Position numbers and translations under genes: made by a program. The notes beneath the pieces are model-generated. The model worked only from the letters and a program-made list of their open reading frames with translations, was not told where the DNA came from and did not search any database. Source: Nitrospirota bacterium (GTDB lineage Bacteria > Nitrospirota > Nitrospiria > Nitrospirales > Nitrospiraceae). Taken from it: 64,000 nt of DNA. Position 1 is the stretch's first letter. Each line of letters starts with the position of its first letter. Of the stretch, positions 6,939 to 17,025 are shown piece by piece. The stretch is taken from positions 1 through 64,000 of the forward strand of contig JBFLWP010000003.1 of NCBI GenBank assembly GCA_040757595.1. Reading direction: 5' to 3'.

Positions 6939-7124
6939 ATGAGAAGAGTCGGTGTGCAGTTGTGGAGCGGTGCCTTGTCCGTGCTGATGGGGGCGTCCCT
7001 CGCGCTCGCCAACGAGCCGAAGGGTGGCGCGCCGGATTACAGCGGCATCTCGTACATGTACTATACGTTGATCGGCCTCATCCTGGCCTACGGCGTCTAC
7101 GACACCTTCTTGAAGAAGTCCTGA
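6939..7124 (+). CDS. Small exported or membrane protein, 61 residues, unknown
   Basis: The ATG at 6939 has a strong AGGAGG upstream (about 6926-6931) and a promoter at 6857-6885, so translation is credible. Residues 1-25 look like a signal peptide (RRVGVQLWSGALSVLMGASLALANE) with a cleavage-like ALA-N site. Residues 36-57 form a tyrosine-rich hydrophobic segment (SYMYYTLIGLILAYGVYDTF) ending in KKS. The product would be a tiny single-span protein anchored by its C-terminus. I do not recognise a family and there is no operon context. Confidence 0.65.
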   Translation: MRRVGVQLWSGALSVLMGASLALANEPKGGAPDYSGISYMYYTLIGLILAYGVYDTFLKKS

Positions 7125-7237
7125 TCCTCCTCAGGTCTTTACTCTTCCGCCAAACCGGAACCACAAGCTCGGATCACGGTCCGATTGTGCGTCGCCGGCT
7201 TGGTGTGTCCTCACGCAGCCGCATCGTTCACAGCGGC

Positions 7238-8011
7238 CTACCCCTTGCTGCGATCGGGCTTCTCCAGCATCGGCTCCAGGATCGGGAGCAGGTGGTCCAC
7301 GATCACCCGGTAGCCTTCGGCCGTCGGGTGGATGCCGTCCGCCTGGTTCAGTGAGGTCGAGGCGGCGACCCCCTCCAGAAAGAACGGCGGGGATGGGAGC
7401 CGGTACTTCCGCGCCAGCTCGGGATAGAGGGCCGCGAACCGGCCTGCGTACTCCGCCCCGTAGTTGGGCGGCAGCTTCATGCCGGCCAGCACGACCGTCA
7501 CGCCTGCGGCCTGCAGCCGCTCGATGATCCGCTCCAGGTTGGCTCGCGTCTGGTCCAGGTTCAGCCCTCGTAATCCGTCGTTCGCGCCCAGTTCCAGGAT
7601 GACCAGTTGCGGCTGGCTCGTGAGCACCCAGTCCACCCGCCGCACCCCGCCCGCGGTCGTGTCGCCGCTCACCCCCGCGTTGATCACCCGGTAGCGGTAG
7701 CCGGCCTGGTCGAGCCGACGTTGCAACTGCGAGGGATAGGAGTCCTCGGCGGCGACCCCGAGTCCGGCCGTCAGACTGTCCCCGAAGGCGACGATGCGCG
7801 GCCGGTCTTCACGGGCCTGGTCGCCGCCACGTCCGGGCTGGCTCGTAACGTCGGTCCCGATCCGTTGCCCGAACCCGTCGTGCGGCGAGCTGGCGACGGA
7901 AGAGGAGGGAGGGGGGACCGGCTCCTGGGCCCGGTCGCAGGCGGCCAGCCCGACTGCGGCCAAGAGGATGGCCGGCAGCCAGAGCGCGCGGTATGCCGAT
8001 CCGTTGATCAT
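7238..8011 (-). CDS. GDSL-type esterase/lysophospholipase lipoprotein (TesA-like)
   Basis: A 257-residue SGNH hydrolase. After a lipoprotein signal ending in the perfect lipobox LAAC and a low-complexity linker (residues 27-65), block I is IVAFGDSLTAGLG with the catalytic serine; block II glycine is in VINAGVSGDTTAGG; block III is ILELGANDGLRG; block V is DGIHPTAEGY with the catalytic Asp-His. TesA-like enzymes hydrolyse acyl thioesters and lysophospholipids. Here the enzyme is lipid-anchored rather than soluble periplasmic. I chose ATG 8011; a GTG at 8038 in frame would add nine residues upstream of the signal. It is divergent from an ABC exporter, as tesA is from ybbA-ybbP in E. coli. Confidence 0.9.
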   Translation of the reverse strand: MINGSAYRALWLPAILLAAVGLAACDRAQEPVPPPSSSVASSPHDGFGQRIGTDVTSQPGRGGDQAREDRPRIVAFGDSLTAGLGVAAEDSYPSQLQRRLDQAGYRYRVINAGVSGDTTAGGVRRVDWVLTSQPQLVILELGANDGLRGLNLDQTRANLERIIERLQAAGVTVVLAGMKLPPNYGAEYAGRFAALYPELARKYRLPSPPFFLEGVAASTSLNQADGIHPTAEGYRVIVDHLLPILEPMLEKPDRSKG

Positions 8012-8040
8012 GCGCAAAACAGTTGTGAAATCCTCCACAC

Positions 8041-8052
8041 AGTATAATATAG
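8041..8052 (+). promoter_or_regulatory. Shared -10 region of divergent GDSL and ABC-exporter genes
   Basis: TATAAT (8043-8048) lies in the 84-base space between the divergent genes, with no good -35 box at ideal spacing on the plus strand (TTGTGA is 14 bases upstream). On the minus strand the same bases read ATTATACT, which could serve the GDSL gene. Overlapping divergent promoters are inferred. Confidence 0.4.
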
Positions 8053-8095
8053 CCGCTGGTCGCCCCGTGCACGTGCATCTCTCGGAGGACGGAGA

Positions 8096-8763
<668 letters not shown>

Positions 8764-8767
<4 letters not shown>

Positions 8768-11502
8768 AGGGTAGTCCTTCTCTGAGGTCGTTCCCGTTTT
8801 CTCTTCGCATGGCTTGGCGGGAAACACGGGCGGCCTGGCGCCATTTCCTCTACTTCTTCGTCTGCATCGCGTTGGGAGTGGGGGCCCTCGTCGGCGTGGC
8901 CCTCTTCGCGGCTAAGGTGGAGCGGGCCGTCACGCGGGAGGCGCGGGGCCTCATGGCGGGCGACCTGGAAGTCCGCCTCTCCCACCCGCTGAGCGAAACA
9001 GGGCAGGAAGTCCTCCGTTCACTCGCCCCGCGCGGGATCGCGGTCGCGCACGTGAGTGAGCTGGCCGCCATGGCGGCGGTGGTCACGGATGACCCCACGG
9101 CGCAGCGGATTCCTTCGCAGATCGTGGAGCTCAAGGCGGTGGAGGAGGGCTATCCCTTCTACGGCGCGCTCGTGCTCGACTCGGACCAGACGTTGATGCG
9201 CTTGCTGGCTCCGCCGGAGGAAGTGTGTCGGCGGGGAGAGGGTGTGGGGGAAGGGAGAGCCTGTTACGGAGCTGTGGTGCAGGAGTCGCTGCTGATCCGC
9301 CTGGGCCTTTCGGTCGGCCAGCAGGTGAAGATCGGCGAGGCGGTCTTCACGATCACCGGCGTGCTCAAGAAGGAGCCGGACCGGGTGGCCGGGGCCTTCA
9401 GCCTGGGACCCCGCGTGATGGTCTCGCAAGAAGGGCTCGCCGCCGCTGCGCTCGTCAAGCCGGGAAGCCGCGTGCGGGAACGGTATCTTCTGAAGGTCCC
9501 GGCCGGCACCGCGATCGAGCCGCTGCTCTTTGAGCTGCGCGGCCGGCTTGCGCGGGAGTCGGCCCGCGTGATCCATTACCGGGACGCTCAGCCGCAGCTC
9601 AAGCGCTTCCTGGATCAGCTTACCCGCTACCTCGGCCTCATCGGCCTGACCGCCCTCTTCGTCGGAGGGATCGGCGTGGCCAGCTCGGTCCAGGCCTTCC
9701 TGCGGGAGAAGATGACGACGATCGCCGTCCTCAAGACCGTGGGCGCCAATTCGGGAACGGTCCTCCGCACCTATCTGATCCAGACCCTGCTGCTCGGGAC
9801 GGTCGGCAGCCTGGTCGGCATCGCCCTCGGCCTGGCCCTGCAAGCCGGGCTTCCCGGGCTGATGGCTACGCTCCTGCCGCTCGCCGCGATCGAGTTGACG
9901 GCGACATCCGCTTCAGCGGCCCTGCCGATCCTGAAGGGGATGGCCATGGGTATCCTGACCACGCTGCTCTTCACCCTCTGGCCGCTTTTGGGCGTCAGGG
10001 ACGTCCGGCCGGCGGTGATCTTCCGGCGGGACGTGCTTCCCGTCGCAGGCATGTGGCAGCCCCTGTTTCCCTTGGACTGGCGGAAGCTCCTCGCGTCGGT
10101 GGACCGGGTGCGCGTCGGGACGGCCCTGGGCATCGGGCTCGGCCTGGCTGGCTTGGCCATCTGGCAGGCCGGTTCCTGGCGGGTTGGGCTCCTCTTCATC
10201 GGGGCCCTGGCTGCGGCGGTGCTCGTGCTCTACGTGGCCACGCTGCTCCTGATCCGTGTCCTCCGGCTCGTGCCCGGTCCCCGCTCGCTGGCCCTGCGTC
10301 ATGCGATCGGGAACCTCCACCGGCCGGGCGGCCAGGCCGTGGGGGTGATGGTCTCGGTAGGCATCGGGGTCATGGTGATCGTGGGCGCCTCGCTGCTCGA
10401 ACGGTCGCTCGTCAACGAGCTGGGGGAGAACCGGCCGGTGAATTCGCCCACCTTTTTCTTCATTGACATCCAGCCGGACCAGCGGGAGGGCTTCATCCAT
10501 CTGTTGGGCAGCCTGCCGAACGTGCCCCGTCCCGAGCTGACGCCACTCGTCCGCTCGCGCCTGCATGCGCTCAACGGGAAGCCGGTGGAGCTGGAGGAGG
10601 AGGCCGGCGGGGAGGCGGCTGAGGGCGAGCGGAACCGGCCGGAGCGGCCAAGAGACCAACAGAAGGGTCGAGAGGATCGGAAATCCTGGTACGCCACCCG
10701 CGAGTACGTGCTGACGTTCCTGGACTCTCTGCCCAAGGACAACGTGATCCTCAAGGGCCGGTGGTGGCCGGCCGGGGAGCTCTCGCCCGGGCCGCTCGTG
10801 TCGGTGGAGGAAGAGGCGGCCAGGAACCTGGGTCTGGACCTCGGCTCCACGGTCGAGTTCGAGATCCAGGGGGCCACGGTGACCGCTGAGGTCTCCAGCA
10901 TCCGCAAGGTGGACTGGAGCACCTTCTCGACGAACTTCTACATGATCCTCTCGCCCGGCTCACTGACCGGGGCGCCGTTCACCTACGTCGCGACGGTCCG
11001 GGTGCCGCCCGAACAGGAAGTCCCGCTGCAGCAGGCGGTGGTCGCCGCCTTCCCGAACGTCACGGCCATCAACATCGGGGACGTGCTGGACAGTTTTTCG
11101 CGGATCGTCGAGCGCCTCTCCCTGGCCATCCGGGGCGTAGCCCTCTTCTGCGTGCTGACCGGCGGCATCGTCATGGCCGCCGCCCTGGCCGCCACCCGCT
11201 ACCGGCGGCTCTACGAATCCGTGATCCTCAAGGCATTGGGCGCCACGAGAACGTTGGTCGCACAGGCCTTCGCCGCCGAATATGCGATGCTGGGAGCCGT
11301 GGCGGGCCTGCTCGGCATCCTGCTGGCGAGCGTCCTCTCCTGGACGCTCCTCTATTTCGTCTTCGAGTTGAGCTGGTCGTTCCATCCGAAGATCCTCGTC
11401 GTCAGCCTCCTGCTGACGGTCCTCCTGACCCTGGCGGTCGGCTTCCTCAGCACGTTCCGCCTCCTTGGGGAGAGGCCGCTCGCCATCCTCCGGCACGAGT
11501 AA
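8764..11502 (+). CDS. ABC exporter permease, YbbP-like (two FtsX units)
   Basis: A 912-residue inner-membrane protein. It starts at ATG 8764, overlapping the ATPase stop; codons upstream are antisense to nothing real and lie in the ATPase frame-shifted. Order: N-terminal span (YFFVCIALGVGALVGVALF), MacB-like periplasmic domain, three-span FtsX unit (GLIGLTALFVGGIGVASSV), two extra spans near residues 455-500, a second periplasmic domain, and a C-terminal FtsX unit ending in LLGERPLAILRHE. E. coli YbbP is about 804 residues; part of the excess is two charged low-complexity inserts (near residues 156-166 and 609-642). The substrate is unknown; lipid or lipoprotein-like cargo is usual for this class. 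Confidence 0.88.
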
Positions 11503-11656
11503 GGCTGCTGAAAAAAGCCGCCAGCTTCGTTCAATCACCCATTGCACGAAGCTAAGCAATGGGTACCCGGCGTCTCCCTGCGACGTACCTCCCCAAAAGT
11601 ACGCCTCAGTCGCCGCGCTTCCTGCGGCCTTGCTGGCAGCGTTTTTGAGCAGCCTT
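11501..11656. repeat. MITE-like element with imperfect terminal inverted repeats
   Basis: The left end AAGGCTGCTGAAAAAAGCCG is matched, inverted and with a few mismatches, by the right end (GCGTTTTTGAGCAGCCTT). Inside lie two interleaved perfect inverted repeats: AGCTTCGT (11523-11530)/ACGAAGCT (11546-11553) and ACCCATTGC (11537-11545)/GCAATGGGT (11556-11564). The element is about 156 bp, non-coding, and begins on the stop codon of the permease gene. A second left end occurs at 47601-47619. Confidence 0.6.
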
Positions 11657-11727
11657 CAGGAAGGAAAGCGGGCTGGTTGCCTCCTGCCGCTTGCCTCCTG
11701 TGCCCGGTTCGTGCAGGATCGGCTCCC

Positions 11728-13107
11728 ATGGGGATCACTCTGCGATTCGAGGACCAGGAGCTGGCCCGGTCGCTCACGGCCATCTGCGAGACCGTGCGCG
11801 CGGCGGGAGGCCGTGCCCTCTTGGTGGGCGGTTGCGTCCGTGACGCGGCCCTCGGCCTTCCAGCCAAGGACCTGGACCTCGAAATCTACGGGATTGCGCC
11901 GGAGGGATTGCGCGACCTGCTGGCGCCGCACTTCCCTCTCGAGCTCGTCGGCCAGTCCTTCCGGATCTTCAAGGTCCGGGGCCTGCCGATAGATCTGTCC
12001 CTGCCCTGCCGTAAGTCCGTCGCGGTGCCCGCGGCGGCCTCCTACGATCCGACCATGACGGTCGGGGAGGCCGCCTCGCGGCGGGACTTCACGATCAATG
12101 CGATCGCGCTCGATCCGCTCACCAGCGAAGTGCTCGATCCGCACGGGGGCCTCCGCGACCTTGAGGCCCGTGTCCTTCGGCACACGTCGGAGAAATTCGG
12201 CGAAGACCCGCTGCGCGTCCTCCGCGCCGTGCAGCTTGCGTCCCGGTTCGACCTGACCGTGGCGCCGGAGACCGTCTCGCTCTGCCGGACCCTGAGCCAC
12301 GAGGGGTTGGCCAGGGAGCGGGTGTTCGAGGAGTGGCGCAAGCTGCTCCTCAAGGGAGTTAGACCTTCCCGCGGCCTGAGCTTTCTCAAGGACTGCGGCT
12401 GGGTGAACGGTTATCCGGAGCTGGTCCCGCTCAGCGGCTGCCCGCAGGGGCCGGACTATCATCCGGAGGGGGACGTGTGGACCCACACGCTCCACTGTCT
12501 GGACGCCTTCGCGGGGGAGCGAATCGGCGACGACTGGGAAGATTTAATCGTGGGCTTCGCCGTCCTCTGCCACGACCTCGGCAAGCCGGCCGCGACCAGG
12601 ACGGAACGGGGGCGCATCCATTCGCGCGGGCACGAGACGATCAGCGAGGAGCTCACCGTGACGTTTCTCCGCCGACTCACGAACCAGGAGGCCCTCGTCG
12701 AGGCGGTGGCGCCGCTCGTGCGCGCGCACCTGCGGCCGCAGGCCCTGTACGAGGCCAAGGCCGGGGACAGCGCGGTCCGCCGCCTGGCCCGGGAGGTGGG
12801 CCGGATCGATCGGCTGGTGCGGGTGGCCCGCTTCGACCAGATGGGAAGGCCGCCGAGACCCTTCGACGGCTTTCCCGCAGGAACCTGGCTGCTGGAGAAG
12901 AGCCGGACCTTGGGGGTGGAGCGGGAGAAGCCCAAGCCGCTCGTCCTGGGCCGGCACCTGCTGGAGCTGGGGCTCGCGCCAGGCCAGCAGGTCGGCCGGA
13001 TCCTCGCCGCCTGCTACGAGGCCCAGCTCGACGGCACCTTCACGACGCTGGACGAGGGCATCGAATACGCAAAACGGGAGCTGACCCGGCGCAGAATTCT
13101 GAGTTAG
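11728..13107 (+). CDS. cca: tRNA nucleotidyltransferase / poly(A) polymerase family enzyme with HD domain
   Basis: A 459-residue class II nucleotidyltransferase that most likely adds CCA to tRNA 3' ends. The head has LLVGGCVRDAALG and the metal-binding KDLDLEIYG (DxD). The following RRDFTINAIALDPLT and GEDPLRVLRAVQLASRF are the family's nucleotide-selecting neck motifs. An HD phosphohydrolase domain follows (FAVLCHDLGKPAATRTE). The ATG at 11728 is chosen because upstream in-frame sequence is the repeat at 11501-11656 and the motif start is then normal. A poly(A) polymerase is the alternative. The 3' end converges on mgtE with seven bases between. Confidence 0.85.
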   Translation: MGITLRFEDQELARSLTAICETVRAAGGRALLVGGCVRDAALGLPAKDLDLEIYGIAPEGLRDLLAPHFPLELVGQSFRIFKVRGLPIDLSLPCRKSVAVPAAASYDPTMTVGEAASRRDFTINAIALDPLTSEVLDPHGGLRDLEARVLRHTSEKFGEDPLRVLRAVQLASRFDLTVAPETVSLCRTLSHEGLARERVFEEWRKLLLKGVRPSRGLSFLKDCGWVNGYPELVPLSGCPQGPDYHPEGDVWTHTLHCLDAFAGERIGDDWEDLIVGFAVLCHDLGKPAATRTERGRIHSRGHETISEELTVTFLRRLTNQEALVEAVAPLVRAHLRPQALYEAKAGDSAVRRLAREVGRIDRLVRVARFDQMGRPPRPFDGFPAGTWLLEKSRTLGVEREKPKPLVLGRHLLELGLAPGQQVGRILAACYEAQLDGTFTTLDEGIEYAKRELTRRRILS

Positions 13108-13114
13108 GGGACCG

Positions 13115-14362
13115 TCACAGGACCAGCATGGTGGCCAGCCAGAGGAACAGCCCCATGCTGGCCACGTCCGTCGCGGTGGTGACGAAGATGCTCGAGGCGG
13201 TGGCCGGGTCCGCGCCGAACTTTTTGAGCGCAATCGGCACCAGCGCGCCGAAGACCCCGCTGACGATGCAGCTCCCGGTCATCGCCAGCAGCACGACCGC
13301 CGCCAACATCGGGGCGTGCGGATGGCCGTGCAGGCTGGCGTAGCCGTACATCGCCAGCGCCGCCACCACTCCCACGAGCGCGCCGTTCAGCAGGCCGAGC
13401 AAGGCTTCCTTGCTGAACTGTTGTTTCTCCTTGCCGCGGCGCAGCTCCCCCAGTGCGAGCCCGCGCAGGGTCACGGCCAGGGCCTGGCAGCCGGTGTTCC
13501 CCGACTGGCCGGCCAGGACCGGCAGGAAGACCGCCAGGGCCACGACTTGGCCGATGGTTTCTTCAAATACTCCGACCACTCCCGCGGCCAAAAACGCCGT
13601 GAGCAGATTGATCTGCAGCCAGGGGTGACGGAACTTGAAGCTGCGCCACCAGTGCGTGGCCAACCGCTCTTCCTCCTCGACGCCGACCATGCGGCCGGCC
13701 TGGGCGCTGATCCTGGTGTTCTGCTCTTCGAACAGCACGTAGCCGCGGACCAGGCCGACGATCCGGCCCTGTTCGTCGCACACCGGATAGACCGGATAAT
13801 GCCGGTGCCACACGGCGCGGACGGCATCGGGCACCCCCATGCGCGGGGTGAGGAAGAAGGGGTCCCGCAGCATGATGTCGGCCACGCGCTGCGTCGGCTC
13901 CGCGAGCACCAGCTCCCGCATCACGAGCACGCCCAAGAGCTTCTTCTGCGCGTCCGTCACGTAGCCGTAGGTGATGAAGGCTTCCTTCACCATCGTTCGC
14001 AACTGCTCGATCGCCTCCCGCACGGTCAGGTCCGGGCTGAACAGTCCGATGGGCCGCTCCATCAGCCGGCCGACGGAGTTCACCGGAAAGGTCAGGTTCA
14101 CGGCCCATTGCTCGCTCTGCGGCGACGGCAACAGGGAGAGGACGGCTCTCTTCCGGTCCTTCTTGAACCGCGACAGGATTTTCAGGGCGAGCGAGTGATT
14201 GAGGGCCAGCAGGACCTTGCCGATCACCTGATCCGGCTCCTGCATGAGCTGCTCCGCGGCCCCTTTCGGCGTGCTCTGCTCGACGTCCGCGGTCAGCTTC
14301 TTGACGTGCTGCTCGTGGCCGGCGTCGGGAGCGGCGGTTGAGGATTGCGGCGTCGGTTCCAT
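13115..14362 (-). CDS. mgtE: Magnesium transporter, MgtE/SLC41 family
   Basis: A 415-residue protein with an MgtE_N-like helical region, a CBS pair (LTVREAIEQLRTMVKE, then LGVLVMREL, and PVYPVCDEQGRIVGLVRG), and the transmembrane MgtE domain. The last has HPWLQINLLTAFLAAGVV and FLPVLAGQSGNTGCQALAV, the most conserved pore-side segments. MgtE is a Mg2+ channel gated by Mg2+ bound to the CBS and N domains. ATG 14362 is chosen for the AAGGGG six bases before it; a TTG two codons upstream is the alternative. The N domain is shorter than in Thermus MgtE. It follows pepN on the same strand after a 38-base gap and may be co-transcribed. Confidence 0.92.
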   Translation of the reverse strand: MEPTPQSSTAAPDAGHEQHVKKLTADVEQSTPKGAAEQLMQEPDQVIGKVLLALNHSLALKILSRFKKDRKRAVLSLLPSPQSEQWAVNLTFPVNSVGRLMERPIGLFSPDLTVREAIEQLRTMVKEAFITYGYVTDAQKKLLGVLVMRELVLAEPTQRVADIMLRDPFFLTPRMGVPDAVRAVWHRHYPVYPVCDEQGRIVGLVRGYVLFEEQNTRISAQAGRMVGVEEEERLATHWWRSFKFRHPWLQINLLTAFLAAGVVGVFEETIGQVVALAVFLPVLAGQSGNTGCQALAVTLRGLALGELRRGKEKQQFSKEALLGLLNGALVGVVAALAMYGYASLHGHPHAPMLAAVVLLAMTGSCIVSGVFGALVPIALKKFGADPATASSIFVTTATDVASMGLFLWLATMLVL

Positions 14363-14400
14363 CGTCAACCCCTTCGTGTCGGTTGTCGGTGAGGGAAAGA

Positions 14401-17025
14401 TCAGGTCGCGGGGTGCGGCTGCCCGGTGAACGGCTTGAGATACCGGACGAGGCCGTCGCCGGCCGTCCTCTTGAGCCTGACGAAGACGTGCAGTTGCTCG
14501 AGATACTGGTCGAGGATCTTCCCGCCCAGGTCAATCTTACGGTCGGCCAGGAACCGGTGCACGTCCCGTTCCAGCTCGGGCGTGGCCAGCCCGGCGAAGC
14601 CGTCGCACATCCGCCGGAGTCCCTGCTTGGGATAGAGCCGGTCCATCGTGTCCCAGTTGGCCTTGACGAATTCCCAGGCCAGCTCCCGCCCGGAGGGGCT
14701 CATGAGCAGCAGCCGGACCATGAACGGCGCGTCCTGCGTGCGGAAGTCTCCGTTGATCGTGCAGCCCAAGGTCCGCTTCAGCAAGTCGGGCGGCTGGAAA
14801 GAAGCGAGCGAGAAGAGATAGCGCCGCTCCTCCTGAGGCGTGGCCGCGGTCCGGAACCGCTCGAAAAATTCCTCGTATCGCGCCGAATCGCCCGTGTGGG
14901 CCAGGACGGCGATCAACGCCGGCAGCACGTTGGCGTCCACCGCGGCGGGATTTCTCTGCTGCTCGACATAGGCTTCGGCCGCGCGGGCCTGGACGGCCGG
15001 GTCGTTGCCGATCGTCCCGAGCGCCCGGATCAGGTCGCCGCGGAGCTGGCGGGCCAGCTCGTCCTCGGCCGGCCTCGGCGTCCAGCCGAGGGAAGCCGCC
15101 GCCCGGTGCAGACGGTCGCGGACGAGGGCCTCCAGCCCGGCCCGGTCTGCCGGCTCGACGAGCCGGTAGAGGGTGTGGAAGGAATCGATGAGGACCGTCC
15201 AGACGTTCTTGTCCTGCTCCGTGCGGAACCGTGCCGTGAGGTCGAGGTACTCGGTTACGGGCAGGAGGCCGGCGACCGTGACGGCCCAGGCGTCGTTGAC
15301 CAGGTTGAATCGCTCGATGGGGGCCAGGTGCTCCGGTGTCCGTAAGAGCCGTTCCAACAAGGCCGGCTCGTAGCGCACTCGATAGAAGCCGTGACCCTGC
15401 TCGTTCACCAGCACCGATTCGAAGCCAGGCGGCAGATCGAAGCTGGTCCCCTTCTTGGTCAAAAGGAGCCGATGGCTGGCGGCGGCGCCTCGGACGGTCA
15501 CGCGGAGCTGCAGGGGCACCTGCCAAGTCACATCGGCCGGCTCGCCCGCCGCGGGCGCGGGGCGCGAGGCACGAGGCGAGGGGGAAGGGAGATAGGTGAA
15601 GCGTTGTTGGGTCAAGCGCAACTGCGAGCCTTGCAGCCTCACCGTGATGAGCGGATAGCCGGGCCGGAAGATCCAGCCGTCCATCAGGGCCGGCACCGGC
15701 TGCCCGGCCGCCTCGCCCAGGGCGGTCCAGAGGTCGCCCGTGTCCGCGTTTCCGTAGGCGTGGCGGCGCAGGTATCCGCGGATGCCGGAACGGAACACCT
15801 CCGGCCCCAGGTGCTGCTCCAGCATGCGGAGCACGGAGGCGCCCTTCTCGTAGGTCAGCACGTCGAACATCGCGTCCGCATCCTTCGGGGCCCGCACCGG
15901 GTATTCGATGGGCCGGGAGCTGTGCAGCCCGTCCACCGCTAGGGCCGCGGCGCGCGACACCCCGAAGGCGGTCCAGCGCCGCCACTCCGGCTTCCAGGCG
16001 TCCACCGCCAGCATCTCCATGAACGAGGCGAAGGCCTCGTTGAGCCAGAGCCCGTTCCACCAGCTCATCGTCACGAGGTCGCCGAACCACATGTGCGCGT
16101 TCTCGTGGGCGACCACGTCGGCGATCCGTTCGAGCTCGGCGTGGGTGGCGGCCTGCTCGTCCACGAGCAAGGCGGACTCCCGGAAGGTGATGGCGCCCAG
16201 GTTCTCCATCGCGCCGGAGGCGAAGTCGGGAATGGCCAGCAGGTCCAGCTTGTCGCCCGGGTAGGGCAGGCCATAGTAGTCCTCGAAGAAGCGGAGCGAG
16301 AAGGCGCCGATCTCCCGGCCGAACCGGGCCAGCCGGCGCTTGCCGCGCACGCACCAGACGCGCAGTTGGGTCCGGCCGACGGCCACCGGGTCGCTGGCCT
16401 CCAGCTCGCCCACGACGAAGGCGACCAGATAGGTGGACATGCGGATCGTGTCCTTGAACCGCACGACTTTTTTGCTTCCCTCGATCCGCTCGTCGAGGAT
16501 CTCGGTGTTGGACAGGGCGGTCAAGATCGGATCGATCGCGAGGGTCACGGAGAAGACAGCCTTGAAGGCCGGCTCGTCCCAGCAGGGGAAGGCCCGGCGG
16601 GCGTCGGTCGCCTCGAACTGGGTGGCGGCCAGCGTGCGGATCCGGCCGGCCTCGTCCTTGTAGGTGCTCCGGTAGAAGCCCCGTAGCTTGTCGTTCAGGA
16701 GGCCCTTGAACGAGAGGCGCAACAGCCAGGAACCGGGGGCCAGCGGCTCGGGGAAGGAGAGCCGGCACCGTTCCTCCGGTTCCTGGAGCTCCACCGCCGC
16801 CTGGAGCCTCCGCCTGGCCTCTCCGTCCCGTTCGATCGTCGCCTCGGTCACGGTCAGCTCGGCGGCGTTGAGGAGGATCTCGCTCGTGGGCTCGGCGACG
16901 GTCACCGAGATGGTCGCGAGGCCGGAAAAGGTGCAGGTCGCCAGGTCCGGCTCGAGCCGCAGCTCGTACCGGCTGGGGATCACGGTGGTGGGAAGCCGGT
17001 AGGGATCCACTGGCCCGTCCTTCAC
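14401..17025 (-). CDS. pepN: M1 family aminopeptidase (aminopeptidase N type)
   Basis: An 874-residue zinc metallopeptidase that trims N-terminal residues from peptides. The exopeptidase motif is GAMENLGAITF. The zinc site is HENAHMWFGD with the third ligand in LNEAFASFMEM, all three ligands present. The C-terminal ERAP1-like helical domain is complete. No signal peptide, so cytosolic. The GTG start at 17025 overlaps the rpiA stop (GTGA). Around residues 477-492 a proline/serine/arginine-rich insert (LPSPSPRASRPAPAAGEPAD) is encoded by a repeat-like word tract that also occurs between genes here. Confidence 0.93.
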   Translation of the reverse strand: MKDGPVDPYRLPTTVIPSRYELRLEPDLATCTFSGLATISVTVAEPTSEILLNAAELTVTEATIERDGEARRRLQAAVELQEPEERCRLSFPEPLAPGSWLLRLSFKGLLNDKLRGFYRSTYKDEAGRIRTLAATQFEATDARRAFPCWDEPAFKAVFSVTLAIDPILTALSNTEILDERIEGSKKVVRFKDTIRMSTYLVAFVVGELEASDPVAVGRTQLRVWCVRGKRRLARFGREIGAFSLRFFEDYYGLPYPGDKLDLLAIPDFASGAMENLGAITFRESALLVDEQAATHAELERIADVVAHENAHMWFGDLVTMSWWNGLWLNEAFASFMEMLAVDAWKPEWRRWTAFGVSRAAALAVDGLHSSRPIEYPVRAPKDADAMFDVLTYEKGASVLRMLEQHLGPEVFRSGIRGYLRRHAYGNADTGDLWTALGEAAGQPVPALMDGWIFRPGYPLITVRLQGSQLRLTQQRFTYLPSPSPRASRPAPAAGEPADVTWQVPLQLRVTVRGAAASHRLLLTKKGTSFDLPPGFESVLVNEQGHGFYRVRYEPALLERLLRTPEHLAPIERFNLVNDAWAVTVAGLLPVTEYLDLTARFRTEQDKNVWTVLIDSFHTLYRLVEPADRAGLEALVRDRLHRAAASLGWTPRPAEDELARQLRGDLIRALGTIGNDPAVQARAAEAYVEQQRNPAAVDANVLPALIAVLAHTGDSARYEEFFERFRTAATPQEERRYLFSLASFQPPDLLKRTLGCTINGDFRTQDAPFMVRLLLMSPSGRELAWEFVKANWDTMDRLYPKQGLRRMCDGFAGLATPELERDVHRFLADRKIDLGGKILDQYLEQLHVFVRLKRTAGDGLVRYLKPFTGQPHPAT
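15545..15600. repeat. Repeat-like GCGAGGC/CGAGGCG tract inside pepN
   Basis: The tract around 15553-15593 (GCGCGAGGCACGAGGCGAGG and following G-rich words) looks like one arm of the intergenic word repeats at 3364, 29463 and 39338. Within pepN it stays in frame and encodes a flexible linker in the region joining the catalytic part to the next domain. Confidence 0.45.
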
